NCBI RefSeq assembly: GCF_900105005.1
Contig: NZ_LT629748.1
Coordinates: 2,976,001 to 3,040,000 of the forward strand
Length of the DNA: 64,000 nt
Direction: 5' to 3'
From: Halopseudomonas litoralis
GTDB lineage: Bacteria > Pseudomonadota > Gammaproteobacteria > Pseudomonadales > Pseudomonadaceae
Part shown: positions 1-8,934 of the stretch, in pieces
Layout: every line of letters starts with the position of its first letter
Numbering within the stretch: position 1 is the stretch's first letter
The notes under the pieces: generated by a model
The model's database searches: none
The model's input: only the letters and a program-made list of their open reading frames with translations
What the model was told of the DNA's origin: nothing
Program-made: the position numbers and the translations under genes

Positions 1-1050
1 TATGTGGACAACGCACCGCCGCCCGAACCCCACGACGTGCGCGCTCACCTGCTCGGCGGCGTGCCCAAGGCCGAGGTGCAGGCCAAGGCCGTACTGTTCA
101 CCGCCCACGGCCTCGACCCGCTGGATCTGTTCGCCGAGCGCGATGCGCAGTATTTCGACTTCCGCAGCGAGCTAACCCGCCGCGCCGATCTCAAACCCGC
201 CATCGAAGGCAACGCAGGTTTGCAGATCAAGGAAGCCTCGATACGCGCCGCCTTCGAGGCGTGGTGGAGCGAGCACAGCCCGCGCATCACCGCCCTGGCT
301 GGGAAACTCGACGACAGCGCCGCGCTGGTTGATCTACGCAGCGAGCTGCTGGCCAGCTTCAGCGAAACGCTGGAGCGCATCGGCCTGCTCGATCCTTTTC
401 AGGTGCGCGGTATCGTTGCCGGCTTCTGGTACCAGAGTAAATATGATTTCCTCGGTCTGATGGCACGTGGCAGCAGCGGCGTGATGGATGCCTGGCGTAC
501 CAGCGTGGTCACCGCCCTGGAAGACAAGGCCAGCAAGCATAGCCCGCTGGAACACAAGCTGGTCAAGTTCCTGCTCGGCGATTTCGTCGCCGGGCTGGCC
601 GAGCTGGAAGCGGAGAAAGCCGAACTTGAAAGCCAACTCAAGGCCGCTACCCCAGCCAAGGGGGCGGAGGGTGACGAGGTGGAAAGCGAGGCGGAAGCCG
701 GCGATGACGAGGAAAACGCCGTTGACGAAGCCCAGCTCAAGGCCTGGAAAGCCGATCTGGCCAAGGTGAAGAAGCAGCTCAAAACCCAGAAGGACAACTT
801 CGCCAGCCACCTGAACAAGGCCGTTGATGGTCTGGACGAGCAGCAAGCCGCCGAGCTGTTGCTGACCATCCTGCACAACGACATGCAGGCCATCGTCGAG
901 CGCTATGTCGCCGCGCAGCGCAAGCAGATCGTTGCCGCCTTCGAGAACTGGTGGGATAAGTACCGGGTGACGCTGAACGAGATCGGACAGAAGCGCGATG
1001 CGGCGGCAGAGGCGTTGCAGGAGTTCCTGAAGGGGTTGGGGTATGTCTGA
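1..1050 (+). CDS. hsdM: Type I restriction-modification methyltransferase subunit HsdM, C-terminal part
   Basis: This is the C-terminal part of the modification subunit of a type I restriction system, which methylates adenine in the site chosen by HsdS. The frame is already open at base 1, so the SAM-binding and NPPF/Y catalytic motifs lie upstream of the window. The 349 visible residues include the family-typical segment RAHLLGGVPKAEV, a mostly helical body with an acidic Glu/Ala-rich linker near residues 205-245, and a coiled-coil tail, the region known to contact HsdS. The stop overlaps the hsdS start (ATGTCTGA, 1043-1050), which suggests translational coupling. The GTG at base 4 is internal, not a start. 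Confidence 0.9.
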   Translation, partial: YVDNAPPPEPHDVRAHLLGGVPKAEVQAKAVLFTAHGLDPLDLFAERDAQYFDFRSELTRRADLKPAIEGNAGLQIKEASIRAAFEAWWSEHSPRITALAGKLDDSAALVDLRSELLASFSETLERIGLLDPFQVRGIVAGFWYQSKYDFLGLMARGSSGVMDAWRTSVVTALEDKASKHSPLEHKLVKFLLGDFVAGLAELEAEKAELESQLKAATPAKGAEGDEVESEAEAGDDEENAVDEAQLKAWKADLAKVKKQLKTQKDNFASHLNKAVDGLDEQQAAELLLTILHNDMQAIVERYVAAQRKQIVAAFENWWDKYRVTLNEIGQKRDAAAEALQEFLKGLGYV

Positions 1051-2359
1051 GACTCTGTATGAGCAGCGTCCTTTAGGGGACGCAGTAGAACGGCATATTG
1101 GCGGCGGGACGCCCCCACGGCAGGTGCCGTCCTACTGGAAAGGGGAAATCCCCTGGGCCTCAGTCAAGGACTTCCCTGAGCAGAAGGGCGTGATTCAGGA
1201 CACCGAGGAGCACATTTCCTCTGCAGGCCTTCATGCCAGTGCCAGCAACCTGATTCCTGCACAAACGCCGCTGGTCTGCACTCGGATGGCAGTCGGCAGG
1301 GCTGCGTTGCCGGTGATCCCCATGGCGATCAATCAGGACGTGAAGGCGCTTTTTCCTGCCTCGGGTGTATCCGCCGAGTACTTGTTGAAACTAATTCAAT
1401 ACATCCAGCCGCTTGCCGAGGGCAGGGCCGTTGGCTCTACGGTGAAGGGCATCCGTATTCAGGACTATCTGAATATTCCCGTGCCACTGGCGCCTCAAGC
1501 GGCCCAGCCTGTCATCGCCCAAATCCTCGACACCCTCGACACCGCCATCCGCGAAACCGAGGCGCTGATCGACAAGCTCAAGGCCGTCAAACAGGGCCTG
1601 CTGCACGACCTGCTGTCCCGCGGCATCGACGCTAGCGGCGAACTGCGCCCGCCACAGAGCGAAGCACCGCAGCTCTACAAGGAATCGCCGCTGGGGTGGA
1701 TTCCGAGGGAGTGGGAGGTTGAGCCCATTATCAACCTGACATCCAACTCAGTGATCGGACCATTCGGCAGTGATCTTGTTGCTGCCGACTACCGCGACTC
1801 TGGGGTGCCAGTGATCTTTGTGCGGGACGTTAAACCGGATCAATTCGTGTGGAAGAGTAACGTCTTCGTAAGTGCCAGCAAGGCACAGGCTTTGGCGGCG
1901 CATGAGGTCCGCGCGGGTGATGTCGTTGCCACAAAGATGGGCTTTCCACCATGTGTGGCCGCCGTCTACCCAGAATCTATGCCCAGCGGAATCGTAACTG
2001 CAGACATAGTTCGTCTGCGGCCATGTACGGATCGTATCTGCCCTGACTGGATGTCGATGTTCATCAACTCTTCAGCCGTCGCCAAGCAAGTCGAGCAGAT
2101 CACTGCTGGCGTAACTCGGCCCAAGGTTACATTGCGTGATGTTCGGAACCTTCTGATAGGACTACCGCCGTTCAAAGAGCAGGAGCGGGTTTTGGATCGA
2201 CTGACTGCTATGCAATCACGGATTCAGCTTGAAGAAACCTCACGTGAGAAGCTCACTGCAAAAAAAGCTGGCCTGATGGACGACCTACTCACCGGCCGCG
2301 TGCGCGTCACTCCGCTGCTGGAATCTGTGCAGCAGCCTGCTGCACAAACGGGAGCCTGA
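1043..2359 (+). CDS. hsdS: Type I restriction-modification specificity subunit HsdS
   Basis: This is the DNA-recognition subunit of the type I enzyme. Its 438 residues show the usual double architecture: a first target-recognition domain (about 1-150), a central conserved helical region (about 150-195, with QILDTLDTAIRETEALIDKL and KQGLLHDLLSRG), a second target-recognition domain (about 215-375) and a distal conserved region (LDRLTAMQSRIQ, KKAGLMDDLLTGRV). The two halves end in parallel motifs (LLHDLLSRG and LMDDLLTGRV), as expected for two half-site readers spaced by a coiled coil. The start overlaps the hsdM stop. The target-recognition domains look slightly more AT-rich than the neighbours, common where specificity domains are exchanged. 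The recognition sequence cannot be read from here. Confidence 0.95.
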   Translation: MSETLYEQRPLGDAVERHIGGGTPPRQVPSYWKGEIPWASVKDFPEQKGVIQDTEEHISSAGLHASASNLIPAQTPLVCTRMAVGRAALPVIPMAINQDVKALFPASGVSAEYLLKLIQYIQPLAEGRAVGSTVKGIRIQDYLNIPVPLAPQAAQPVIAQILDTLDTAIRETEALIDKLKAVKQGLLHDLLSRGIDASGELRPPQSEAPQLYKESPLGWIPREWEVEPIINLTSNSVIGPFGSDLVAADYRDSGVPVIFVRDVKPDQFVWKSNVFVSASKAQALAAHEVRAGDVVATKMGFPPCVAAVYPESMPSGIVTADIVRLRPCTDRICPDWMSMFINSSAVAKQVEQITAGVTRPKVTLRDVRNLLIGLPPFKEQERVLDRLTAMQSRIQLEETSREKLTAKKAGLMDDLLTGRVRVTPLLESVQQPAAQTGA

Positions 2360-2360
2360 C

Positions 2361-4022
2361 ATGACCCCGCATCTGCCGCCCCGCGAAACCCTCACCGTCG
2401 AGTTCAAGAGCGACCGCAAGAAGCTGTCCGACACCGACCTGATCGAGGCACTGGTCTGTCTGGCCAATGCCGAAGGCGGCGAGTTATGGCTGGGCGTCGA
2501 GGACGATGGCACGCCCACCGGCCTGCATGCCGAGCATCGCCTATTGGAAGGGATGGCCGGCATGGTGGCGGCTCGCACGTCGCCATCGTTATCCGTACAA
2601 GCCGAGGCGGTGGAGGTGGACGGCGTGACCGTGGCGCGCATCCATGTACCCAAGGCGCACGGTGAGGTAGCCACCACCAGTGGCGTTTACCTACGCCGCC
2701 GCGTGAAGCACGACGGTACGCCCGAATGCGTAGCCATGCTGCCCCACGAGCGGGCCAGCCGCGCCTCCAGTTTTGGTCTGATCGACGTGTCGGCTCAGCC
2801 GGTGGCCGGTGCCACTCTGGCAGACCTTGACCCGTTGGAGCGCGAGCGCCTGCGCCAGGCCGTGCAGCAGTACGGCGGTGACCGCGTGCTGCTCGAATTG
2901 GATGACGAAGCGCTCGACGGTGCACTGACACTTACCGCACGCCAGCCGGATGGTTCGCGCGTGCCGACCCTGACCGGCCTGCTGCTGGTTGGCCGGGAAA
3001 CCTCGCTACGCCAGTGGGTACCCACCCACGAATTCGCCTTCCAGGTGCTGGCCCAGCAGGCAGTGCGCTTCAACGAATTCCGCCGCTTCCCGTTGCTCAA
3101 GGCGCTGGACTGGCTGGAAACCAACTTCCGCCCGTATAACCCGGAGGACGAGCTGCAAGTCGGCCTGTTCCGCGTGCCGGTGCCCAAGGTCGATATGGGC
3201 GCCTTTCGCGAAGCGGTGGCCAACGCCCTGATCCACCGCGACTATCACCGTCTCGGTGCCGTGCATGTGCGCCTTGAGGACGAGGCGTTGGTGGTCAGCA
3301 ACCCCGGCGGGCTGGTCGATGGCGTAACCCTGGCTAACCTGCTGGTCACCGAGCCGCGCCCACGCAACCCCACCCTGGCGGACGCCATGAAACGCATTGG
3401 CGTGGTCGAACGCTCCGGGCGCGGCGTGGACAAGATCTTTCGCGGCATGCTCAAGTTTGGCCGCCCAGCCCCGGACTACAGCTACACCACCGCCCAGAGC
3501 GTGGTACTGCGCCTACCCACCGCCGAGGCGGACCTGGACTTCCGCCGCCTGGTGGTCGAGCACGAACGTGCTACCAACACCGAGCTGCCCATCGACAGTC
3601 TGATCGCCCTGGCCGCCCTGCGCGAAAGTAAGCGTGTCACGGCTGATGAGTTGGCCGTGCAGATCCAGCGCGATACCACCAGCGCCAAACGCACCTTGGA
3701 AGCTCTGACCGAAGCCGGCTTGGTGGAAGCCCACGGCTCTACCCGAGGGCGCAGCTACACCCTATCGGCCAGCCTGTACCAGGCCGTGGGGGACAAAGCC
3801 GCCTATACCCGCCAGGCAGGCTTTGCACCGATTCAGCATGAGCAGATGGTGCTGAGCTACGTTCGCCAGCATGGTTCGATTAAGCGCGCCGAAGTAATGG
3901 GGCTTTGCCGTCTATCTGCTGAGCAGGCAAAGGAGTTGCTAACAAAGCTTCGCGATGAAAATCGCTTGATTCTGCAAGGTGAAAAGCGTGGCAGCCACTA
4001 TGTGTTGGGGCCAGGGGCATGA
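2361..4022 (+). CDS. AlbA_2 (Schlafen-like) domain protein with GHKL-type ATPase region, RM-operon accessory
   Basis: The 553-residue protein begins with an AlbA_2/Schlafen-type domain (about 1-125, with TVEFKSDRKKLSDTDLIEALVCLANAEGG and LWLGVEDDGTPTG). This is followed by a divergent HATPase_c_4 region around residues 280-350 (FREAVANALIHRDYH, VVSNPGGLVDGV, ERSGRGVDKI) and winged-helix segments at the C-terminus. Proteins of this build are often annotated as ATP-binding, RNA-binding-domain or RecG-like putative regulators and recur inside type I restriction operons; their role there is not settled. The gene starts one base after the hsdS stop and overlaps the next gene by four bases (ATGA), so it is part of the restriction operon. 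I infer a regulatory or defence-accessory role from context only. Confidence 0.8.
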   Translation: MTPHLPPRETLTVEFKSDRKKLSDTDLIEALVCLANAEGGELWLGVEDDGTPTGLHAEHRLLEGMAGMVAARTSPSLSVQAEAVEVDGVTVARIHVPKAHGEVATTSGVYLRRRVKHDGTPECVAMLPHERASRASSFGLIDVSAQPVAGATLADLDPLERERLRQAVQQYGGDRVLLELDDEALDGALTLTARQPDGSRVPTLTGLLLVGRETSLRQWVPTHEFAFQVLAQQAVRFNEFRRFPLLKALDWLETNFRPYNPEDELQVGLFRVPVPKVDMGAFREAVANALIHRDYHRLGAVHVRLEDEALVVSNPGGLVDGVTLANLLVTEPRPRNPTLADAMKRIGVVERSGRGVDKIFRGMLKFGRPAPDYSYTTAQSVVLRLPTAEADLDFRRLVVEHERATNTELPIDSLIALAALRESKRVTADELAVQIQRDTTSAKRTLEALTEAGLVEAHGSTRGRSYTLSASLYQAVGDKAAYTRQAGFAPIQHEQMVLSYVRQHGSIKRAEVMGLCRLSAEQAKELLTKLRDENRLILQGEKRGSHYVLGPGA

Positions 4023-4531
4023 GCTCGCAACGTGACGACTTGATCGCCGACTTCGCAAAACTTGCGGAGTTTTCTCAGGCATTCGACTACGGGCACGACA
4101 ATGATCGAGAGATAGCCATTGTTGGCTGCGCGTATATCGAGAGCCTACTGGGAGACATCCTGGTTGCGACTTTTCTGGATGATCGCTCCGAAGTGAAAAG
4201 CCTGATTGGTGAGGCTGGCCCACTCAATGGCCTTGTAGCCAGAGCCCGCCTGCTCTATCTGCTCGGCGTTATTCATGAGTTGGTCTACAAAGACATCAAG
4301 ACCATCGGGAAGATCAGGAATGAATTTGCGCACAAGGTTTCTGCCTCGTTCGCAGATGACAAGATCAGAGAGCTGTGCAAAAACCTGAAATGGCATGAGT
4401 TCAACCTATTTATGAAGCCGCCAGCTGAGGCTACAGCCAGGGACATTTACCAAGTCGGCGTCAACCAAGTGGTTGCTCATTTAGGCGCCCTTCCTGGGCT
4501 ACAAAAATTGAACCGAGTCCAGCGCGACTAG
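4019..4531 (+). CDS. MltR-like small helical protein in the restriction operon
   Basis: The 170-residue protein resembles the MltR (mannitol operon repressor) family in its core: DREIAIVGCAYIESLLGDIL, then GPLNGLVARARLLYLLGVI and the hallmark KIRNEFAHKV near residue 100. In that family the all-helical domain is found in scattered contexts, often far from mannitol genes. Here no mannitol genes are nearby. The ATG overlaps the preceding stop (ATGA at 4019-4022) and the gene sits between the AlbA_2 gene and hsdR, so it is probably an accessory to the restriction system. Its codon use looks less GC-rich than hsdM or hsdR, consistent with separate acquisition. Function unknown. Confidence 0.7.
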   Translation: MSSQRDDLIADFAKLAEFSQAFDYGHDNDREIAIVGCAYIESLLGDILVATFLDDRSEVKSLIGEAGPLNGLVARARLLYLLGVIHELVYKDIKTIGKIRNEFAHKVSASFADDKIRELCKNLKWHEFNLFMKPPAEATARDIYQVGVNQVVAHLGALPGLQKLNRVQRD

Positions 4532-4584
4532 CTTTGGCGTATCCATTCGGCAGTAATTGGGGCCGTTATGGGATTTATGGGGAC

Positions 4585-4607
4585 TTATGGGGGACATGCC
4601 CCCATAA
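4585..4607 (+). repeat. Hairpin of TTATGGGGG arms preceded by two decayed copies, in front of hsdR
   Basis: Between the MltR-like gene and hsdR the sequence holds three successive, progressively perfect TTATGGG(G) words (from 4566), the last forming an exact 9-bp inverted repeat TTATGGGGG-acatg-CCCCCATAA. It lies 28 bases before the hsdR start codon. The 'TATGGGGAC' word resembles the short repeats that flank REP-associated transposase relics in many proteobacteria, so it may be such a relic, or a translational control element for hsdR. Confidence 0.5.
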
Positions 4608-4635
4608 CATCGCCCAATTAGACAAGGAGTGGCCT

Positions 4636-7600
4636 GTGGGCTGGGAACTGGAAGACGTCGAAAAACCCTTTGTGGCTCAGTTGCAGGGGCTGAACTGGCA
4701 GCACACTGAGGGTAGCCTCGACGACCCGGCCATGACCGGCCGCAGCAGCTTCAGTGAAGTGATTCAGCGGGCCACACTGACCGAGCGCTTGCGCGCCATC
4801 AACCTGCGCGACGGCCAGCCCTGGCTGGATGATGAGCGACTGTCCGAAGCATTCGCGGCCATCACCCGTCTGGGCACGGCAAAGCTGATGGAAGCCAACC
4901 AGAAAGCCACCGAACTGCTGCTCAAGGGCATCACCGTCGATGGCCTGCCGGGCTGGGATGGCGGGCGCGGGCAGACCATTCAGTACATCGACTGGGACAC
5001 GCCGGCAAACAACCGCTTTACAGTGATCAATCAGTATCGGGTGGACTGCCCTGCCGGCTACGACAGTGGCAAGAAATTCATCGTTCCCGATCTGGTGTTG
5101 CTGGTGAACGGCATCCCGCTGGTGGTGGTGGAGTGCAAGAGCCCCTCCATCCCCGAGCCGCTGGCCGAAGCGGTGGATCAGCTGCGGCGCTACAGCAACC
5201 AGCGCAAGGCGGCCTTGGAAGTCGACGAGAACGAGGGCAGCGAGACGCTCTTTGCCAGCGTACAACTGCTGATTGCCAGCAGCTTCGACGAGGCGCGGGT
5301 CGGCTGCATCGGTGCCGGCTTTGCCCATTTCGGCCAATGGAAAACGGTGGTCGGCCCTGATGGCAGCGGCAGCGAACAAAGTATCGCCGCCGCGCTGGGC
5401 AAGAACACGCTGTCCGAACAGGAACGTTTGGTGGCGGGGATCCTGGCACCGGTTCATCTCATCGATCTGATCCGTCACTTCATGCTGTTCATGCAGGTAG
5501 GCGGGCAAACCATCAAGACCGTTTGCCGGTACCAGCAATACCGCGCGGTAAACCATGCGATTGCCCGTCTTAAACGCGGGCAGACCCGTGCGCAGCACGG
5601 CGAGAGCGATCAGCGTGGCGGCATCGTCTGGCACACCCAGGGCTCGGGCAAGAGTCTGACCATGGTATTTCTGGTGCGCAAGATGCGCACCGATGAGCAA
5701 CTGCGGCGATTCAAGGTAATAGTCATCACCGACCGCAAGGATCTGCAGAGCCAGCTGGCTGCGACCGCGACCCTGAGCGGCGAGCCACCGGAGATAGCGG
5801 CCAATATCGACGGCGTGAAGGCGTTGGCCCGGCGCAAGGGTCCGGGGCTGGTGTTCGCTACTATCCAGAAATACCGTAATCCCGAGCAGGACGAAAACGT
5901 ATCGGTGCCCAGCACTACAGGCGCCACAGCGCCGCTCAAGGCGGCGAACGCTCCCGCGTCCTACCAGGCGAACAAACCTTTCGAAGTGCTCAACAACGAC
6001 GAGAGCATTCTGGTAATGGTAGACGAGGCGCACCGTACCCAGGCCGGCGACCTGCACGCCAACCTGCTGGCTGGTCTGCCCAACTGCGCACGTATCGGCT
6101 TTACCGGCACGCCGATCATCATGGGCGAGAAGAAGCGCACCCATGAGATCTTCGGTGCCTTTATCGACAAGTACACCATCAAGGAAGCCGAGGCCGACGG
6201 TGCCACTGTCCCGGTGCTCTACGAAGGGCGCACGGCACAAGGTGCGGTCAAGGACGGGGCCAGTCTGGATGAGCTGTTCGAGGATCTGTTCCGTGATCAC
6301 AGCGAGGAAGAGCTGGAACTGATCAAGAAGAAGTACGCCACCAAGGGGCATATCTTCGATGCGCCGGCACTGATCGCCGACAAGGCGCGCGACATCCTCC
6401 GGCACTACGTCAGCAATATCCTGCCAAACGGCTTCAAGGCCCAGGTGGTGGCCTACAGTCGGATTGCAGCAATCCGGTACTTTCATGCGCTGCAGGCGGC
6501 CCGCGACGAGCTGCTTGCCGAGGCTGCGGCTTTGCCAGGCATCGACAAGGCGTTGGATGATGAAGCCCTGTGCCAGCGGCCGCCTAAGGTGCAGGCGCGA
6601 GTCCAGGCTTGGCGCTACCGCGAGATACTGGGCAAGCTGGAATTCGCGCCGATCATTTCCGGGTCCAATAACGACCCATCCGAATGGAAGGCCTGGACCG
6701 ATGGATCAAAGCACGAGCAGCTGATCAAGCGTTTCAAGAAGCCGCTGCACCATGAGCAGCCGGGCAAGGCCGACCCGCTGGCCTTCCTGATCGTCAAATC
6801 CATGTTGCTGACCGGCTTTGACGCACCCATCGAAGGGGTTATGTACCTCGACCGACCGATTAAGGAGGCCGAGCTTCTGCAGGCCATCGCTCGGGTTAAC
6901 CGAACTGGCTACGGCAAGCGCTGCGGCATTGTGGTCGATTATTACGGAGTCGCCAATCACCTGCAGGAGGCTCTGGCAGCCTATGCCGATGAAGATATTG
7001 AAGGCGCGCTGAGCAGCATCAAGGACGAGATTCCGGTGCTGCGTGATCGTCATCTGCGCGTAGTGGATGTGTTCCGCCGCCAGGATATCGACTCTCTGGA
7101 GGATGCCGAGGCATGCATCACCGCGCTGGCCTCGGAGAAGCTGCGGGCGGAATTTGCGGTCAAGCTCAAGGCCTTCCTGAATTCACTGGATACCGTATTG
7201 CCCCGCCCGGAGGGGCTGCCCTTCGTCAAGGATGCGAAACGTCTGGCGTATATCCATGCCCGGGCGCGCGGCCGCTACAAGGATTTACCGCAGCTGGGCA
7301 AGGATGTGGGTGCCAAGGTACGCAAGCTAATAGACGACCACGTCATCTCACTGGGCATCGATCCGAAGATTCCGCCGATCCAGCTCACCGATGCGGACTT
7401 TGAGAAGCAACTGGCACGCAACGTCAACGACCGTGCTAAGGCGTCGGAGATGGAGCACGCTATCCGCTCGCATGTGCGCAAGCATGCCGATGAAGACCCG
7501 GTGCTGTTTCGCAAGTTGTCCGAGCGCCTGAATGAACTGCTCAAGTCACTGGGTGAACAGTGGGATCAGCTGGTTGTGCAGATGCAGAAAATCATCGATG

Positions 7601-7962
7601 AGCTGCGCAGCGGCCAGCTGAGCGACGACAACACCCCGCTGGATCTGCCTGAGCACTATGGGCCCTTTCTACGCACGCTGCTGGACGTGGTGTGCGCCGA
7701 CACCACACCGCAACCCAGCGAGCTGCTCCGTTTGAAGGACGTAACCGTGGAGCTGGTCGATCTGCTGGTCGACGAACTGCAAAGCCATCGCGATATCTGG
7801 AGCCCACGCAAGCGCGCCGCCCAGGAAGACCTGGCCGGGCAGTTATTTGACCATCTGATGCGCTTGCGCCCACCGCTGGTGGATACCGATACGGCGGGCG
7901 TGCTGGCTGACCGGCTGCTCGACCAGGCACGGGCCAGCCACGACCGGTTGATGCAGCTGTGA
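4636..7962 (+). CDS. hsdR: Type I restriction endonuclease subunit HsdR
   Basis: This is the motor and nuclease subunit that translocates DNA and cuts unmethylated molecules. I chose the GTG at 4636 because AAGGAG (4624-4629) sits six bases upstream; the frame is open further up, but that stretch is the repeat-containing leader. The 1108 residues show the HsdR PD-ExK nuclease region (PDLVLLVNGIPLVVVECKSP, about residues 150-170), Walker A TQGSGKSLTM (about 335), the DEAH-type box VDEAHRTQ (about 460), GFTGTP (about 490), and motif VI-like LLQAIARVNRT (about 755), followed by a C-terminal helical region. All expected motifs are present, so the enzyme looks intact. The stop overlaps the next start by four bases (GTGA). 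Confidence 0.95.
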   Translation: MGWELEDVEKPFVAQLQGLNWQHTEGSLDDPAMTGRSSFSEVIQRATLTERLRAINLRDGQPWLDDERLSEAFAAITRLGTAKLMEANQKATELLLKGITVDGLPGWDGGRGQTIQYIDWDTPANNRFTVINQYRVDCPAGYDSGKKFIVPDLVLLVNGIPLVVVECKSPSIPEPLAEAVDQLRRYSNQRKAALEVDENEGSETLFASVQLLIASSFDEARVGCIGAGFAHFGQWKTVVGPDGSGSEQSIAAALGKNTLSEQERLVAGILAPVHLIDLIRHFMLFMQVGGQTIKTVCRYQQYRAVNHAIARLKRGQTRAQHGESDQRGGIVWHTQGSGKSLTMVFLVRKMRTDEQLRRFKVIVITDRKDLQSQLAATATLSGEPPEIAANIDGVKALARRKGPGLVFATIQKYRNPEQDENVSVPSTTGATAPLKAANAPASYQANKPFEVLNNDESILVMVDEAHRTQAGDLHANLLAGLPNCARIGFTGTPIIMGEKKRTHEIFGAFIDKYTIKEAEADGATVPVLYEGRTAQGAVKDGASLDELFEDLFRDHSEEELELIKKKYATKGHIFDAPALIADKARDILRHYVSNILPNGFKAQVVAYSRIAAIRYFHALQAARDELLAEAAALPGIDKALDDEALCQRPPKVQARVQAWRYREILGKLEFAPIISGSNNDPSEWKAWTDGSKHEQLIKRFKKPLHHEQPGKADPLAFLIVKSMLLTGFDAPIEGVMYLDRPIKEAELLQAIARVNRTGYGKRCGIVVDYYGVANHLQEALAAYADEDIEGALSSIKDEIPVLRDRHLRVVDVFRRQDIDSLEDAEACITALASEKLRAEFAVKLKAFLNSLDTVLPRPEGLPFVKDAKRLAYIHARARGRYKDLPQLGKDVGAKVRKLIDDHVISLGIDPKIPPIQLTDADFEKQLARNVNDRAKASEMEHAIRSHVRKHADEDPVLFRKLSERLNELLKSLGEQWDQLVVQMQKIIDELRSGQLSDDNTPLDLPEHYGPFLRTLLDVVCADTTPQPSELLRLKDVTVELVDLLVDELQSHRDIWSPRKRAAQEDLAGQLFDHLMRLRPPLVDTDTAGVLADRLLDQARASHDRLMQL

Positions 7963-8657
7963 GCCAGACCCTGAGCGTGGACGACCTACTGCTGACAGTG
8001 CGCCGCAGTGCACGACGCAAGACGATCCAGATCACTGTCGAACGCGATGGCGCATTGATTCTTTCTGCCCCTCCCCGGGTGGAAGAACAGGTTCTTCGGC
8101 AATTCGTTCAGGAAAAGAGCTTCTGGATTTACTCACGGCTGGCCGAAAAGGAACGCCTGCAACGCGCCATCCCAACCAAGGAGTATGTAGACGGCGAAGG
8201 CTTCCTATACCTGGGCCGCAGCTACCGCCTCAAGCTGGTGGATGAACAAGATGTGCCGCTCAAGCTCACAGCCGGTCGCTTCCGACTGCGCCGCAGTGAT
8301 CTGGCACGGGCCCGCGAGCATTTCATTCGCTGGTACAGCGAACACGCCCGCCATTGGCTGGCCGCGCGGGTAAAGGCATACCAGGAGCGTATGGAGGTGT
8401 CTCACAGCGGCGTGCGGGTGCAGGATCTCGGCTACCGCTGGGGCTCCTGCGGTAAGGGCGCGCAACTGTACTTTCACTGGAAAACCATTCTGCTTCCCAA
8501 GCATATCGCCGAGTACGTGGTGGTGCATGAAATGGTGCATTTGCACGAGCCGCACCATAACCCGGAGTTCTGGCTGCGCCTGGAACGGGCCATGCCTGAT
8601 TACGCACAACGCAAGGCATGGCTGGCCGAGCACGGTATTGAGGTAGAGGGGATTTAA
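7959..8657 (+). CDS. YgjP/SprT-like M48-type zinc metallopeptidase (DUF45)
   Basis: The 232-residue protein belongs to the YgjP (DUF45) group of predicted zinc metallopeptidases. It carries GYRWGSCGKGAQLYFHWKTI followed by VVVHEMVHLHEPHHN near residue 190, i.e. an intact HExxH zinc motif with downstream histidines. Genes of this family frequently follow hsdR in type I restriction operons; the substrate and role are not established. The GTG start overlaps the hsdR stop. It is the last gene of the restriction operon; a 277-base gap follows. Confidence 0.85.
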   Translation: MSQTLSVDDLLLTVRRSARRKTIQITVERDGALILSAPPRVEEQVLRQFVQEKSFWIYSRLAEKERLQRAIPTKEYVDGEGFLYLGRSYRLKLVDEQDVPLKLTAGRFRLRRSDLARAREHFIRWYSEHARHWLAARVKAYQERMEVSHSGVRVQDLGYRWGSCGKGAQLYFHWKTILLPKHIAEYVVVHEMVHLHEPHHNPEFWLRLERAMPDYAQRKAWLAEHGIEVEGI

Positions 8658-8934
8658 GGACTCGCCGCCTGCGTGGTGCATCGTGGCGTATTTTAGAGCC
8701 TGGTATGGGGCAGAAATGACCTGACGCTTGCCCAACAGGTGTATATTTCAACCCTTTAGAATTTTCGCCACTACCCCTTTCGGGCAAGCCCCTTGCCCCT
8801 TGTCCTACCCTTCCCTTATAGCCTTTTACACCTTTTGATGGCCAACCGTCCGAATGGACTACCGCCTGTTTGGACGCTAGCAGGTCTGGCTGCTACCTTT
8901 TGAGGGATAACCAAAGTCAATTAAGGAGAAGGAT
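8658..8934. other. Intergenic gap after the restriction operon
   Basis: No gene is supported here. The stretch is pyrimidine-rich around 8770-8830 and ends in a strong ribosome-binding site (AAGGAG at 8923-8928) for the next small gene, so it presumably contains that gene's promoter. I see no convincing -35/-10 pair or terminator. Confidence 0.4.

Noticed and set aside
4534..4635. N-terminal extension of HsdR from a TTG at 4534
   Set aside because: The extension is translated repeat/hairpin sequence rich in Gly and Tyr; the GTG at 4636 has an ideal Shine-Dalgarno.
4618..6486. 622-codon open frame antisense to hsdR
   Set aside because: A frame shadow of the GC-rich hsdR gene with no motif of its own.
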